Shown in pieces: positions 1 through 8,938 of a stretch of DNA of 64,000 bases. Position numbers and translations under genes: made by a program. The notes beneath the pieces were generated by a model. The model searched no databases. It was not told where the DNA came from and was given only the letters and a program-made list of their open reading frames with translations. Origin of the DNA: Lewinellaceae bacterium. Lineage in GTDB: Bacteria > Bacteroidota > Bacteroidia > Chitinophagales > Saprospiraceae. Every line of letters starts with the position of its first letter. The stretch's first letter is position 1. Location of the stretch: positions 868,001 through 932,000 of the forward strand of contig JACJXW010000006.1 of the NCBI GenBank assembly GCA_020636405.1. Direction: 5' to 3'.

Positions 1-347
1 TGATTGACAATTGCCAGTTTGAAGACGTCGGCGGCGCGGCGCTCCACCTTCATCGGGGAGGAAGTGACGAAAGTACTTTTGGCCCCATACTCCAAATGAA
101 TAATTGCATTTTTAAAAATGTGGGTGGAGATAAAAGGAACAGGGCCGGCGCGTCGGTTTCATTGCATGGAGTGCAGGTGGCGCACATTACGGGATGTGAT
201 TTTACGGATTCCCAACCCTTGAAATTGCACCTCGTGGTCGGCGAGCCGATTACCAAAATAAAAGATTGCAATTTCGACAATACCGAAAAAGTAGTGACCC
301 ACGACGGTTCCTATAAAGATGAGGATCTGGAGCAGGTTTGGAGGTAG
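1..347 (+). CDS. PL6-like alginate lyase, C-terminal part (partial)
   Basis: The reading frame is open from base 3, so the 5' end lies outside the window. The visible 114 residues have the short repeated turns of a right-handed beta-helix (INNC/FKNVGG, GCDFTDS, DCNFDNT), each coil carrying an asparagine or cysteine rung. This is the pattern of the end of PL6 poly(mannuronate)/chondroitinase-B-type lyases. It stops 15 bases before a PL17-like lyase and heads a uronate catabolism operon, which supports an alginate lyase that releases oligomers. The catalytic part is not in the window, so the family call rests on fold pattern and context. Confidence 0.7.
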   Translation, partial: IDNCQFEDVGGAALHLHRGGSDESTFGPILQMNNCIFKNVGGDKRNRAGASVSLHGVQVAHITGCDFTDSQPLKLHLVVGEPITKIKDCNFDNTEKVVTHDGSYKDEDLEQVWR

Positions 348-362
348 TCCAAATAGTTTTTT

Positions 363-2618
363 ATGAAAAATTCCTTAAAGATATCGCTTGTTTTCTCGCT
401 GTTCTTCAGTACTGCCCTGGTGTCATTTTCTCAGGATCACCCTTGTTTGATGCTTACCCCGAACAGCGTAGAGAACATACGCGCCCAATTGGGGCAAGCG
501 CCATTGTTCGGCCTGGAATTGGCGGAAACAATAAAAGAGGTAGATGTGGAAATCGAGGAGGGCATATTTGTCCCGGTACCCAAAGACATGGCAGGGGGCT
601 ATACCCATGAGCGCCACAAAAAGAACTTTTTTATTTTACAAAAGGCGGGGAATTTATTTCAAATAACAGGCGACGAAAAATATGCCGTATATATCCGGGA
701 CATGCTCCTCGAATATGCGGAACTTTTCCCCACGCTGGGCCTCCACCCGACAAACAGCTCCTATGCAACTGGAAAAATATTCTGGCAATGCCTGAACGAT
801 GCCAATTGGCTGGTCTATGTGAGCCAGGCGTACGACTGCATATATGATTGGCTGGAGCCGGAACAGGTTCAGCACTTGGACAAAACATTGTTCCGGCCAC
901 TCGCTGATTTCCTATCGGTTGAAAACCCTCAATTTTTTAATCGGATTCACAATCACAGCACCTGGGCCAATGCTGCCGTTGGCATGATTGGCCTGGTGAT
1001 GGACGACAAAGAATTGGTGAAGCGGGCATTATACGGCCTGGAAAATGACGGCATAAGCGAGGAGGAAACCGACAACGACGGCGGATATATAAAAGTAGCC
1101 GGCGTGCGGAAAGCGGGCTTTTTGGCGCAGCTCGATTATTCCTTCTCACCGGATGGTTATTTCACCGAAGGGCCTTATTATTTGCGCTATGCGATGTTGC
1201 CATTTTTATGGTTTGGAAAATCATTGGCCAATAACCGGCCGGATATTGCCATATTCAATTACCGGGACGGAATATTGTTAAAAGCGGTTGATGCCCTTTT
1301 AAATCAAACGGATGCACAAGGGCAGTTTTTCCCGATTAATGATGCACAGAAAGGCATGTCCTGGTTGTCCAGAGAAGTGGTGGCGGGCGTGGATATCGCC
1401 TATTTTCACGGAGGCCGTGACCCCATGTTGCTCTCTATCGCCAAAAAACAAAATAGGGTATTGTTGGACGAAACAGGTTTTGCGGTGGCGAGAGCTGTTG
1501 AAAAAGGATTGGCTGTTCCGTACCAACAAAACCCCGTCTCTTATGTGGATGGGGCCGATGGAAGAAAAGGAGGCGTCGGTATTTTGCGGACCCGTACTGA
1601 AGACGGCGAATTATGCGCCGTTTTCAAATATTCCGCACACGGAATGGGGCATGGGCATTTTGACAAACTATCCTATTCGCTTTATGATGAGCTGGGGGAA
1701 ATTATTCAGGATTATGGCGCTGCCCGTTGGGTAAATATTGACCAAAAAGGAGGAGGCCGGTATTTGCCGGAAAACAACACCTTCGCCAAACAAACCATTG
1801 CCCACAATACAGTGGCCGTGAATGAAATTTCACATTACGACGGCGATGTAAAAAAGGGAGAAGCCCATTACCCCGTCCCCTATTTTTTCAATGCCGATAA
1901 TGACGGTATTCAAATAGGCAGCGCAAAAGATTTTGATGCTTATGAAGGGGTCGAATTGCACCGCACATTGATTTTGATGAAGGCTGATGATTTTCAACAG
2001 CCCATTTTGATCGATGTATTTAAAATTAATTCGGAAAAAGAAAATCAATATGATCTGCCAATTTGGTTTCAAGGCCATTTGTTGCAAACCAATTTTAAAT
2101 ACAATACCGCATTAAATTCCCTTTCTCCATTGGGCACAGCTCACGGCTATCAGCATATGTGGAAAGAAGCAACGGGGAGTACGGAAGATAAAAATGCCAA
2201 GATCACCTGGTTCAATCGTGGCCGTTTTTGTTCATTGACGTCTGCCGTTTCCAATAAGGATGAATTGATCTTTGTCCGCTCCGGTGCCAACGACCCTGAA
2301 TTTAATTTAAGGCACGATCCCGCATTTGTCATCAGAAGAAAAGGAGAGAAAAATACAATATTTATTTCCATCGTCGAACCACATGGGGAATACAATCCGG
2401 TGGAGGAGATCCCGCACAGCCCTTTCAGCAGCATCGAATCAGTGGAGGTAATTCATGATGATTCCGAATACACGGTTTTTCATTTTGAAAAAACAGATGG
2501 AATGAAATGGGAGGTGGCGCTGTCAAATATAAATGCGGATAAAGATGCAAATCACAAACTGGAAATAAACAGCGAGAAATACGAATGGCAAGGGCCGTTC
2601 TATATTTTTAAAAAGTAA
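363..2618 (+). CDS. PL17-like oligoalginate lyase (heparinase II/III fold)
   Basis: This 751-residue secreted protein has a signal peptide ending near residue 24 (LVSFSQ). An N-terminal alpha/alpha toroid (about residues 30-370) carries NHSTWANAAVGM and YFTEGPYYLRYA. A C-terminal heparinase II/III beta-sandwich follows, with HGHFDKLSYSLYD and NNTFAKQTIAHNTVAVNE. The asparagine/histidine/tyrosine motifs and the length fit PL17 exo-acting oligoalginate lyases, which release unsaturated monouronate (DEH precursor). It follows the PL6-like gene by 15 bases and precedes kdgF. Its stop codon overlaps the first bases of a repeat element. The gene is visibly more AT-rich than the MFS and kdgK genes of the same operon. 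A lyase for a related polyuronate cannot be excluded. Confidence 0.85.
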   Translation: MKNSLKISLVFSLFFSTALVSFSQDHPCLMLTPNSVENIRAQLGQAPLFGLELAETIKEVDVEIEEGIFVPVPKDMAGGYTHERHKKNFFILQKAGNLFQITGDEKYAVYIRDMLLEYAELFPTLGLHPTNSSYATGKIFWQCLNDANWLVYVSQAYDCIYDWLEPEQVQHLDKTLFRPLADFLSVENPQFFNRIHNHSTWANAAVGMIGLVMDDKELVKRALYGLENDGISEEETDNDGGYIKVAGVRKAGFLAQLDYSFSPDGYFTEGPYYLRYAMLPFLWFGKSLANNRPDIAIFNYRDGILLKAVDALLNQTDAQGQFFPINDAQKGMSWLSREVVAGVDIAYFHGGRDPMLLSIAKKQNRVLLDETGFAVARAVEKGLAVPYQQNPVSYVDGADGRKGGVGILRTRTEDGELCAVFKYSAHGMGHGHFDKLSYSLYDELGEIIQDYGAARWVNIDQKGGGRYLPENNTFAKQTIAHNTVAVNEISHYDGDVKKGEAHYPVPYFFNADNDGIQIGSAKDFDAYEGVELHRTLILMKADDFQQPILIDVFKINSEKENQYDLPIWFQGHLLQTNFKYNTALNSLSPLGTAHGYQHMWKEATGSTEDKNAKITWFNRGRFCSLTSAVSNKDELIFVRSGANDPEFNLRHDPAFVIRRKGEKNTIFISIVEPHGEYNPVEEIPHSPFSSIESVEVIHDDSEYTVFHFEKTDGMKWEVALSNINADKDANHKLEINSEKYEWQGPFYIFKK

Positions 2619-2835
2619 CTATTTAGCACTAATGGAAAGCCGCATTTTTTGCCTTTGTTTGCCCCAAACCCTGTCTCCTATGCGCCAAAGCCGCTCCGGC
2701 GACGGAGCAAAGGGAGCAAAGGCAGAAAATGCTCTGTCTCTCTTTTCGCGAGCGCCGAAGCTACTCAGCGGAGGAGCTAGGACTGGGGCAAAACAGAGCA
2801 TTTTTTGCCGCTGTCTCCTAAGATGCTGATAGTTA
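2615..2835. repeat. MITE-like element, family 1, copy 1
   Basis: A non-coding element bounded by GTAACTATTTAGC and GCTGATAGTTA, which are inverted copies of each other. Inside are two nested hairpins: a GCATTTTTTGCC...GGCAGAAAATGC stem and an AAATGCTCTGTCT...ACAGAGCATTT stem around a GCTACTCAGCGGAGGAGCTA core. The core is shared almost base for base with the copy at 7306-7489. The left end supplies the stop codon of the lyase gene, and the right end is 17 bases from the kdgF start. Confidence 0.8.
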
Positions 2836-2852
2836 AACAAAAAATATCAACA

Positions 2853-3197
2853 ATGAGTAAAGTTAAGCCGAGCAAAGAATTCTTTTTCGACGAAGAAGAA
2901 AAATGGGAACAGGTTGACCCGAAAATTCAACGGCAAATCCACGGCATGGATGATAAGATCATGCTCGTCAAAGCCAAGTTTGAAGAAGGAGGGGTAGGCC
3001 AATTACACCAGCACTATCATTCGCAAGTGACCTATGTGGCCAGCGGTGAATTTGAAATGACCATCGGCGGCCAGGTAAAAACCATCAAAGCGGGAGATTC
3101 CTATTACATACCGCCTCATGTGATGCATGGGTGTGTATGTAAAAAGCCGGGCGTATTGATTGATGTGTTCAGCCCATACCGGGAGGACTTCTTGTAA
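2853..3197 (+). CDS. kdgF: KdgF-type cupin (uronate linearisation)
   Basis: A 114-residue single-domain cupin. The metal site is visible as H52, H54, H56 and Q58 in LHQHYHSQVTYV and H89/H92 in PPHVMHG, with the usual G-D-S-YYIP turn between. KdgF proteins convert the cyclic unsaturated uronate released by alginate and pectin lyases into linear DEH/DKI. The neighbours (two lyases upstream, uronate transporter 12 bases downstream) fit that role. An upstream in-frame ATG at 2805 exists, but it lies inside the repeat element and adds residues unlike the family, so the ATG at 2853 is chosen. Confidence 0.85.
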   Translation: MSKVKPSKEFFFDEEEKWEQVDPKIQRQIHGMDDKIMLVKAKFEEGGVGQLHQHYHSQVTYVASGEFEMTIGGQVKTIKAGDSYYIPPHVMHGCVCKKPGVLIDVFSPYREDFL

Positions 3198-3209
3198 AAC
3201 CCTATAACA

Positions 3210-4475
3210 ATGAAACTAAAAGGATTAAGATGGTGGATCATTGGTTTGATCGCTTTGGCGACCATCATCAATTATATTGACCGGTCGGCATTGGCGGTGA
3301 TGTGGCCCAGCATACAGGATGAACTGGGGTTCACCAATTATGATTACGCGATCATGCTCAACGTGTTTATGGTGGCCTATGCCCTGGGGCAGTCCCTTTC
3401 CGGGCGCATGTTCGACTGGGTGGGCACCCGCATGGGCTACGTGATCAGTATTGCAGTCTGGGGCGCTTCTACGGCCTTACATGCCGTTGCCCGCGGCCTG
3501 TTTTCTTTCAGCTTTTTTCGGGCTACCCTTGGGCTTTCCGAAGCCGGCAACTGGCCGGGTGCCGTAAAGAGTAATGCCGAGTGGTTTCCGGTCAAAGAGC
3601 GGGCTATTGCCCAGGGCATCTTCAATTCGGGCGCCTCGATCGGTTCGGTCATAGCCCCGCCCCTGATCGCTATGCTCTATTTGGGCTTCGGCTGGCGGAT
3701 TACCTTCCTGATCGTCGGCCTGCTGGGTATTGTCTGGGTGATTCCCTGGCTCATCATAAATAAAACGACGCCGGACAAGCACCCCTGGCTGGAAGAAAGT
3801 GAACGGCAGTACATCCTTTCGGGCCAGGTGCAGGCCGAAGAGGACGCGGCCGAAGAAAAGCCGCTGCCAATGGCTAAGATCCTCTCTTACCGGGAGTCCT
3901 GGGCGGTATTGGTGTCCCGTTTTTTCCTGGAGCCGATCTGGTGGCTGTTCGTAGGGTGGATGCCTTTATACCTGGCCGACACCTACGGCTTCGACGTCAA
4001 GCAAATTGGGTTGTTCGCCTGGGTGCCTTACGTAGGGGCTGCGGTGGGCAGCATTGCCGGCGGCTGGTACGCCGGGCGCTTGATGGGGGGCGGCGCCAGT
4101 GTAGACAAGGCGAGAAAAAACACCATTACCATTGGAGGCGCCATCATGTTCCTGGGGTTGGTGGCCACTATCCTGATGGCCGATACCCCTTTGAAATTCG
4201 TCCTTATCGTAGCACTGGTATTGTTCGGGTTCCAGTTTTCCATCAGCAACATTCAAACCATTCCCAGCGACTTGTTCAGCGGCAAATCGGTGGCCACACT
4301 GGCCGGCTTTGGCGGCACGGTGGGCGTTTTCTCTGTGATCATCATGAATTTTCTGGTGCCGGTGATCACCACCCAATCCTATACGCCCGCTTTTGTGATC
4401 ATTGCCGCCTTTGTTCCGCTGGGCGTGCTGGCCATTTATGTGCTGTGCAAAAATATCGGGCCGGTAGAAGTGTAG
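3210..4475 (+). CDS. MFS hexuronate (DEH/KDG) transporter, ExuT-like
   Basis: This 421-residue inner-membrane protein has about 12 hydrophobic segments and the anion:cation symporter hallmarks of the MFS: NYIDRSALAVMWP in the first helix, the loop motif GRMFDWVGTRMGY, and LSEAGNWPGAVKSNAEWFP, which is nearly diagnostic of ExuT-like hexuronate carriers. It probably brings DEH or small uronates into the cytoplasm. It lies 12 bases after kdgF and before two reductases. Base composition is clearly more GC-rich than the SDR genes downstream. Confidence 0.87.
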   Translation: MKLKGLRWWIIGLIALATIINYIDRSALAVMWPSIQDELGFTNYDYAIMLNVFMVAYALGQSLSGRMFDWVGTRMGYVISIAVWGASTALHAVARGLFSFSFFRATLGLSEAGNWPGAVKSNAEWFPVKERAIAQGIFNSGASIGSVIAPPLIAMLYLGFGWRITFLIVGLLGIVWVIPWLIINKTTPDKHPWLEESERQYILSGQVQAEEDAAEEKPLPMAKILSYRESWAVLVSRFFLEPIWWLFVGWMPLYLADTYGFDVKQIGLFAWVPYVGAAVGSIAGGWYAGRLMGGGASVDKARKNTITIGGAIMFLGLVATILMADTPLKFVLIVALVLFGFQFSISNIQTIPSDLFSGKSVATLAGFGGTVGVFSVIIMNFLVPVITTQSYTPAFVIIAAFVPLGVLAIYVLCKNIGPVEV

Positions 4476-4528
4476 CGCGAATTTTTAACACATTTAGGCG
4501 AATTAAAAACCATTAAAAATAAGTAGTC

Positions 4529-5287
4529 ATGACAAATAAGAAAGTAGCTATTGTTACCGGAGCAACTGGTGGTATTGGCTTCGCAGTAGCAAAAAGATTA
4601 GGCAAGGCCGGTTATATTGTCGTAATAAACGGTATAGAAAATGAGGCAGGAGCTAAAAGGATCGAAGAACTTACTGCAGAGGGAATAGATGCAGAATACT
4701 ACGGGTTCGATGTTACAAAAGAAGAATTGGTGACTGAAAACATCACCAAAATAGGCGAAAAGTACGGCAGAATAGATGTGCTTGTAAATAATGCCGGCGG
4801 ATTAGGTGGAAGATCTCGTTTTGAAGATATGACCACAGATTTTTACAGGTTTGTAATGGCACTAAACCTGGATTCGGTGTTTTTCGCTTCAAGAGCGGCA
4901 ATACCTTTCCTTAAAAAGGGAGATCATCCAACAATCATCAACTACACTTCCAATGCGGCATGGAATGCCGGAGGGCCCGGAGCTGGAATTTACGGTACAT
5001 CCAAAGCTGGAGTTCATGCCATTACAAGAGCATTGGCAAAAGACCTGGCCGAATATGGTATTAGAGTAAATGCAGTATCTCCAGGTACCATTGACACTCC
5101 ATTTCATCAGCAAATTAAATCTACAAAGCCGGAGGTTTTTGCTTCATGGGCTAAAAATATTATGCTGGGAAGATTGGGCCGGCCAGAAGATGTAGCTGGT
5201 GTCGTTGCTTTTCTGGCTAGTAGCGATGCTGCCTTCATAACTGCAGAAACCATCCAGGTTGGCGGCGGCCAGGCCCTGGGGATCTAA
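4529..5287 (+). CDS. SDR-family reductase, probable DEH reductase
   Basis: A 252-residue Rossmann-fold short-chain dehydrogenase. The cofactor motif TGATGGIG is at 10-17, NNAG at 87-90, a serine near 141 and the catalytic pair Y155xxxK159 (YGTSK). In alginate operons such enzymes reduce DEH to 2-keto-3-deoxygluconate (KDG) with NAD(P)H. Position between transporter and KDG kinase supports this. A glycine or arginine cofactor preference cannot be decided from the motif. It is AT-rich and uses codons unlike the flanking MFS gene. A second, diverged SDR follows, so one may have another substrate. Confidence 0.78.
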   Translation: MTNKKVAIVTGATGGIGFAVAKRLGKAGYIVVINGIENEAGAKRIEELTAEGIDAEYYGFDVTKEELVTENITKIGEKYGRIDVLVNNAGGLGGRSRFEDMTTDFYRFVMALNLDSVFFASRAAIPFLKKGDHPTIINYTSNAAWNAGGPGAGIYGTSKAGVHAITRALAKDLAEYGIRVNAVSPGTIDTPFHQQIKSTKPEVFASWAKNIMLGRLGRPEDVAGVVAFLASSDAAFITAETIQVGGGQALGI

Positions 5288-5339
5288 GTAGTAGCCTAGC
5301 ATAATTAAATTATTGATAAAGCAAATGCTCCAAATCTAA

Positions 5340-5450
5340 AATCGAAGAATATTGTCCTCCCCTGGGGGGAGGTTAGGAGGGAGACTTAAAGACGAAACCC
5401 TTAACCCCCCCCCTCGAACTCCCCCCAGGGGGAGACAGGTAACTTCGATT
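5340..5450. repeat. GC-rich inverted repeat between the two SDR genes
   Basis: The outer ends AATCGAAG and CTTCGATT are inverted copies. Inside them CTCCCCTGGGGGGAGGTT is matched by AACTCCCCCCAGGGGGAG near the other end. Each arm is also self-complementary (CTCCCC/GGGGAG). The structure fills the only sizeable gap inside the alginate operon and could reduce read-through or protect mRNA ends. Confidence 0.7.
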
Positions 5451-5482
5451 AAGTATTGGAGAAAACATTAAAACAGAGCGAA

Positions 5483-6238
5483 ATGAGTATACTAAAAGGA
5501 AAGGTAGCGGTAGTCACCGGAGGGGCAAGAGATATTGGCAGGGCAATTTCTGTAGGTTTAGCAAAAGAAGGAGCCAAAGTAGTGGTGAACTATCATAGCT
5601 CAGAAGCTGGAGCTAAGGAAACCGTTCATGAGATAAAATCTTTTGGCGGTGAAGCAATTGCCGTTCAAGCAGATGTATCTAATTTAGAGGATATACAGCA
5701 TTTAAAGGCCAAAGCGATAGAGGCATTCGGCGATAAGATTGATATTCTGGTAAATAATGCAGGAGGCCTTTTTGCCCGTAAAACATTACAGGAACTGGAT
5801 GAGCCTTTTTACGACTTGGTTATGAACGTCAACTTTAAGGCTACCGTTTTCGTAATGCAGGCATTTGAGCCTTTAATGGGTAAAGGCGCTTCCATCATCA
5901 ACCTTTCTTCTCAGGCGGCAAGAGACGGCGGCGGCGGCGGCTCTTCCCTATATGCTTCTTCTAAAGGAGCGGTAACTACCTTTACCAGAGCAATGGCAAA
6001 GGAGCTGGGCCCTAAAGGCATTCGGGTAAATGCCGTTTGCCCGGGGTTAATTGCCACGAAATTTCACGATGATTTCACAAAGGATGAAATTCGGGCAATG
6101 GTTGCAGAAAAAACGCCTTTAAAAAGAGAGGGAAAAGCGGAAGAAGTGGCGGACTTGGTGGCCTATTTAGCGTCCGACAACAGCTCGTTCGTGAACGGAG
6201 CCAATTTCGATATCAATGGTGGTTTAGCATTTTCATAA
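5483..6238 (+). CDS. SDR-family oxidoreductase (second copy)
   Basis: A 251-residue classical short-chain dehydrogenase/reductase with TGGARDIG at 12-19, NNAG at 91-94 and catalytic Y157xxxK161 (YASSK). A run of five glycines at 149-153 lies before the active-site loop, longer than in the neighbouring SDR. It stands 15 bases before kdgK and is probably a DEH reductase or an isofunctional enzyme with different cofactor preference. The ATG at 5483 is preferred over an upstream TTG because the protein then begins MSILKGKVAVVTGG, the normal SDR start. Codon use is AT-rich like the first SDR. Confidence 0.75.
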   Translation: MSILKGKVAVVTGGARDIGRAISVGLAKEGAKVVVNYHSSEAGAKETVHEIKSFGGEAIAVQADVSNLEDIQHLKAKAIEAFGDKIDILVNNAGGLFARKTLQELDEPFYDLVMNVNFKATVFVMQAFEPLMGKGASIINLSSQAARDGGGGGSSLYASSKGAVTTFTRAMAKELGPKGIRVNAVCPGLIATKFHDDFTKDEIRAMVAEKTPLKREGKAEEVADLVAYLASDNSSFVNGANFDINGGLAFS

Positions 6239-6253
6239 CGAGAATTTTAACAT

Positions 6254-7291
6254 ATGAAAAAAATAGTAACCTTCGGTGAGATCATGCTCCGCCTGACCCC
6301 GCCTGGCCTCAAGCGTTTCAGCCAGGTCAGCGAGTTCGACGTGGTATACGGCGGCGGAGAGAGCAACGTAGCCGTATCGCTGGCCAATTACGGGCTGCCC
6401 GTGGAGTTCGTCACCCGGGTGCCCGATAATGACATCGGGGAATGCGCCCTGATGGAGATGCGCAAGCGTAACGTCGGCACCCGCTACGTCGTGAGAGGAG
6501 GCGAGCGGCTCGGCATCTATTTTCTGGAGATCGGTGCGGTGAGCCGGGGTAGTAAAGTAGTCTATGACCGGGCGCACAGCGGCATGGCCTCTATCGAAAA
6601 GGGCATGGTCGATTGGGAAGAAGTTTTCAAAGATGCCCAGTGGTTCCACTGGACGGGCATCACGCCTGCCATTTCGCAGGGGGCGGCAGACGCCTGCCTC
6701 GAAGCCATCCAGGCCGCCAACCGTATGGGCGTAACCGTCTCCACCGATTTGAACTACCGCAAAAATTTGTGGAAGTATGGCAAAAAACCGGGCGATGTCA
6801 TGCCTGCCCTGGTTGAGGGATGCGACATCATCCTCGGAAATGAAGAGGACGCCGAGAAGCACTTCGGGCTCCACCCCGAGAGCGTGGACGTGACGCAGGG
6901 CCATTCCGTGGATGCCAAATCCTACCTGTCCGTCTTACAACAACTGATGAAGCTATTCCCTCGTGCAAAAAAGGTGATCACCACACTGCGAGGCAGTATC
7001 AGCGCCTCGCACAATACCTGGTCGGGCGTGCTCTACGATGGGAAAAAACTGTACGAAGCCCCCACTTACGACATCACGCACATCGTGGACCGGGTTGGCG
7101 GTGGCGACAGTTTTATGGGCGGCCTGATCTATGGCCTCATCAACTGGCCGGACGACAGCCAAAAGGCGCTCAACTTTGCCGTGGCGGCCTCTTGCCTCAA
7201 ACACACCATTTACGGCGATGCTAACCTGGCGACGGTGGAGGAAGTGGAGAAACTCATGAGCGGAGATGCGAGTGGGCGGGTGTCGAGATGA
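6254..7291 (+). CDS. kdgK: 2-keto-3-deoxygluconate kinase (PfkB family)
   Basis: This 345-residue ribokinase-family sugar kinase starts with the KDG-kinase signature VTFGEIMLRLTPPG. It has the substrate loop YGGGESNVAVSLANYG and ends with the anion hole and catalytic base GGGDSFMGGLIYG. It phosphorylates KDG to KDPG using ATP, between the reductases upstream and the aldolase downstream. It begins 15 bases after the second SDR. GC content is high compared with the SDRs, again showing the mosaic make-up of the operon. Confidence 0.88.
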   Translation: MKKIVTFGEIMLRLTPPGLKRFSQVSEFDVVYGGGESNVAVSLANYGLPVEFVTRVPDNDIGECALMEMRKRNVGTRYVVRGGERLGIYFLEIGAVSRGSKVVYDRAHSGMASIEKGMVDWEEVFKDAQWFHWTGITPAISQGAADACLEAIQAANRMGVTVSTDLNYRKNLWKYGKKPGDVMPALVEGCDIILGNEEDAEKHFGLHPESVDVTQGHSVDAKSYLSVLQQLMKLFPRAKKVITTLRGSISASHNTWSGVLYDGKKLYEAPTYDITHIVDRVGGGDSFMGGLIYGLINWPDDSQKALNFAVAASCLKHTIYGDANLATVEEVEKLMSGDASGRVSR

Positions 7292-7305
7292 TTTTATTAA
7301 AAACC

Positions 7306-7489
7306 GTAACTATCAGCGTCAATTGAAAAACGCATTTTCTGCCTTTGTTTGCCCCAATCCCTAAAGGGAGCAAAGGCAGAAAATGCTCTGTCTCCCTTTC
7401 CGTGAGCGCCGAAGCTACTCAGCGGAGGAGCTAGGGCGGGGCAAGACAGAGCATTTTTTGCCGCTGATTTCGACTTTGTTGATAGTTAC
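7306..7489. repeat. MITE-like element, family 1, copy 2
   Basis: Ends are GTAACTATCAGC and GTTGATAGTTAC, an inverted pair with one mismatch. The internal hairpin GCATTTTCTGCCTTTG / CAAAGGCAGAAAATGC is a perfect 16-bp stem. The second stem and the GCTACTCAGCGGAGGAGCTA core match copy 1. Flanks TAAAAACC and AAGAAACC agree at six of eight positions, suggesting an eroded target duplication. It lies between kdgK and the aldolase gene. Confidence 0.82.
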
Positions 7490-7503
7490 AAGAAACCATT
7501 AAA

Positions 7504-8181
7504 ATGGCAAGATTTACAAGGATACAAGTTGTTCGGAAAATGGGAGAGCAAGGCATGGTTCCCCTGTTTTATCATGCGGATATTAAAACGGCACAGCAGG
7601 TATTGAGTGCCTGCTACCGTGGGGGCGCCCGCTTATTGGAATTCACCAACCGGGGCGATTTTGCCCATGAGGTTTTTGGTGAACTGAATAAATACTGCGT
7701 AAAAGAACTGCCCGGGATGATCATGGGGGTTGGTTCGGTGACCGATGCGGGAACGGCTGCCCTTTACCTGCAGTTGGGGGCAAATTTTATTGTTACACCC
7801 GTATTCCGGCAAGATATTGCCATTGTGTGCAACAGAAAGAAAGTGCTGTTCTCACCCGGCTGTGGCTCGTTGACGGAAATTGCTCGGGCGGAGGAAATGG
7901 GCGTTGAGATCGTAAAACTTTTCCCCGGGAGTACTTATGGCCCTGGTTTTATCAAAGCCGTCCTTGGCCCTCAGCCCTGGACGAGCATCATGCCCACCGG
8001 CGGCGTATCTCCCGATTATGATAATTTGAAGAAATGGTTTGATGCGGGGGCGTACTGCGTGGGTATGGGGTCGCAGTTGATGACAAAAGATGCAGAGGGG
8101 AATTTTGACCTGGAAAAAATTGAGCAATTGACAAAACAGGCTTTGGAGGACATTAAAACGATCAGGCAAAGCAAAAAATAA
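7504..8181 (+). CDS. eda: KDPG aldolase
   Basis: A 225-residue class I aldolase. The KDPG-aldolase catalytic residues are visible as E46 in RLLEFTNRG and the Schiff-base lysine K138 in EIVKLFPG, followed by the phosphate loop PTGGVSPD. It splits KDPG to pyruvate and glyceraldehyde-3-phosphate, closing the alginate pathway of this operon. It is separated from kdgK by the family 1 repeat. Bacteroidota versions share the REFTNRG-type variant. Confidence 0.88.
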   Translation: MARFTRIQVVRKMGEQGMVPLFYHADIKTAQQVLSACYRGGARLLEFTNRGDFAHEVFGELNKYCVKELPGMIMGVGSVTDAGTAALYLQLGANFIVTPVFRQDIAIVCNRKKVLFSPGCGSLTEIARAEEMGVEIVKLFPGSTYGPGFIKAVLGPQPWTSIMPTGGVSPDYDNLKKWFDAGAYCVGMGSQLMTKDAEGNFDLEKIEQLTKQALEDIKTIRQSKK

Positions 8182-8287
8182 GTGCCATCCTTTTTATGGG
8201 CTCAAGTTCGTATTACTTGGCAATTTTTATTGCCGGTTGAATGTTTACTAACGTATATGCAGAAGCAATTAACAGCGTACTAAACAA

Positions 8288-8788
8288 ATGGATTCAACTG
8301 TCAAACCCGCCATTCGTCCGGCCACCCACGAGGACCTTGACGCTGTCTGGCGCATGTGGAAGGCCATCATGGCCCAGAAGATCTACTATCCTTACGACGA
8401 GAGCTATACCCGCGAGCAGATCGAAGCCAGTTGGATCAATCTGGATAACCTGATCTGTGTGGCGGAAACCGATGGGCAGGTTACCGGGGCCTACATCGTC
8501 AAACCCAACCAGCCGGGGTATGGGAGCCACGTGGCCAACGCGGCCTACATGGTGGATACCGCCTATCGGGGAAAGGGCATCGGTAAGCAACTTTGCGCCC
8601 ATTCTGTGGAGGCGGCCAAGGCCGCCGGCTACCGCGCCATGCAGTTCAACCTGGTGGTGAGCACCAATACCGCTGCCATTCGCGCCTGGGAAGCATTTGG
8701 CTTTAACCGGATCGGGGTGGTGCCGGAAGGCTTTTTTCAGGAAGGGGTGGGGTATGTGGACGCCTATATTTTTCACCGATTCTTGTGA
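8288..8788 (+). CDS. GNAT-family N-acetyltransferase
   Basis: A 166-residue protein beginning with IRPATHEDLDAVWRMW and carrying the acetyl-CoA pyrophosphate loop RGKGIGKQL near residue 98, then NTAAIRAWEAFGFNRIG, the standard GNAT motif B. Substrate is unknown. It stands alone, about 106 bases after the aldolase, and converges with the 2H phosphoesterase. It is unlikely to belong to alginate catabolism. Confidence 0.82.
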   Translation: MDSTVKPAIRPATHEDLDAVWRMWKAIMAQKIYYPYDESYTREQIEASWINLDNLICVAETDGQVTGAYIVKPNQPGYGSHVANAAYMVDTAYRGKGIGKQLCAHSVEAAKAAGYRAMQFNLVVSTNTAAIRAWEAFGFNRIGVVPEGFFQEGVGYVDAYIFHRFL

Positions 8789-8938
8789 TATTGTTTTTCT
8801 AGTTGTTTGTTTTACTCAGTCGGAATTTTCTCAAAAATTTATCTAAATAAAAGCTAATATGCATACCATTGGATTGGCCAAAGCCTGAATACCCTCGGCT
8901 CCCCCATGCCATACCCGTTCCATATCGCTATTACTTAC

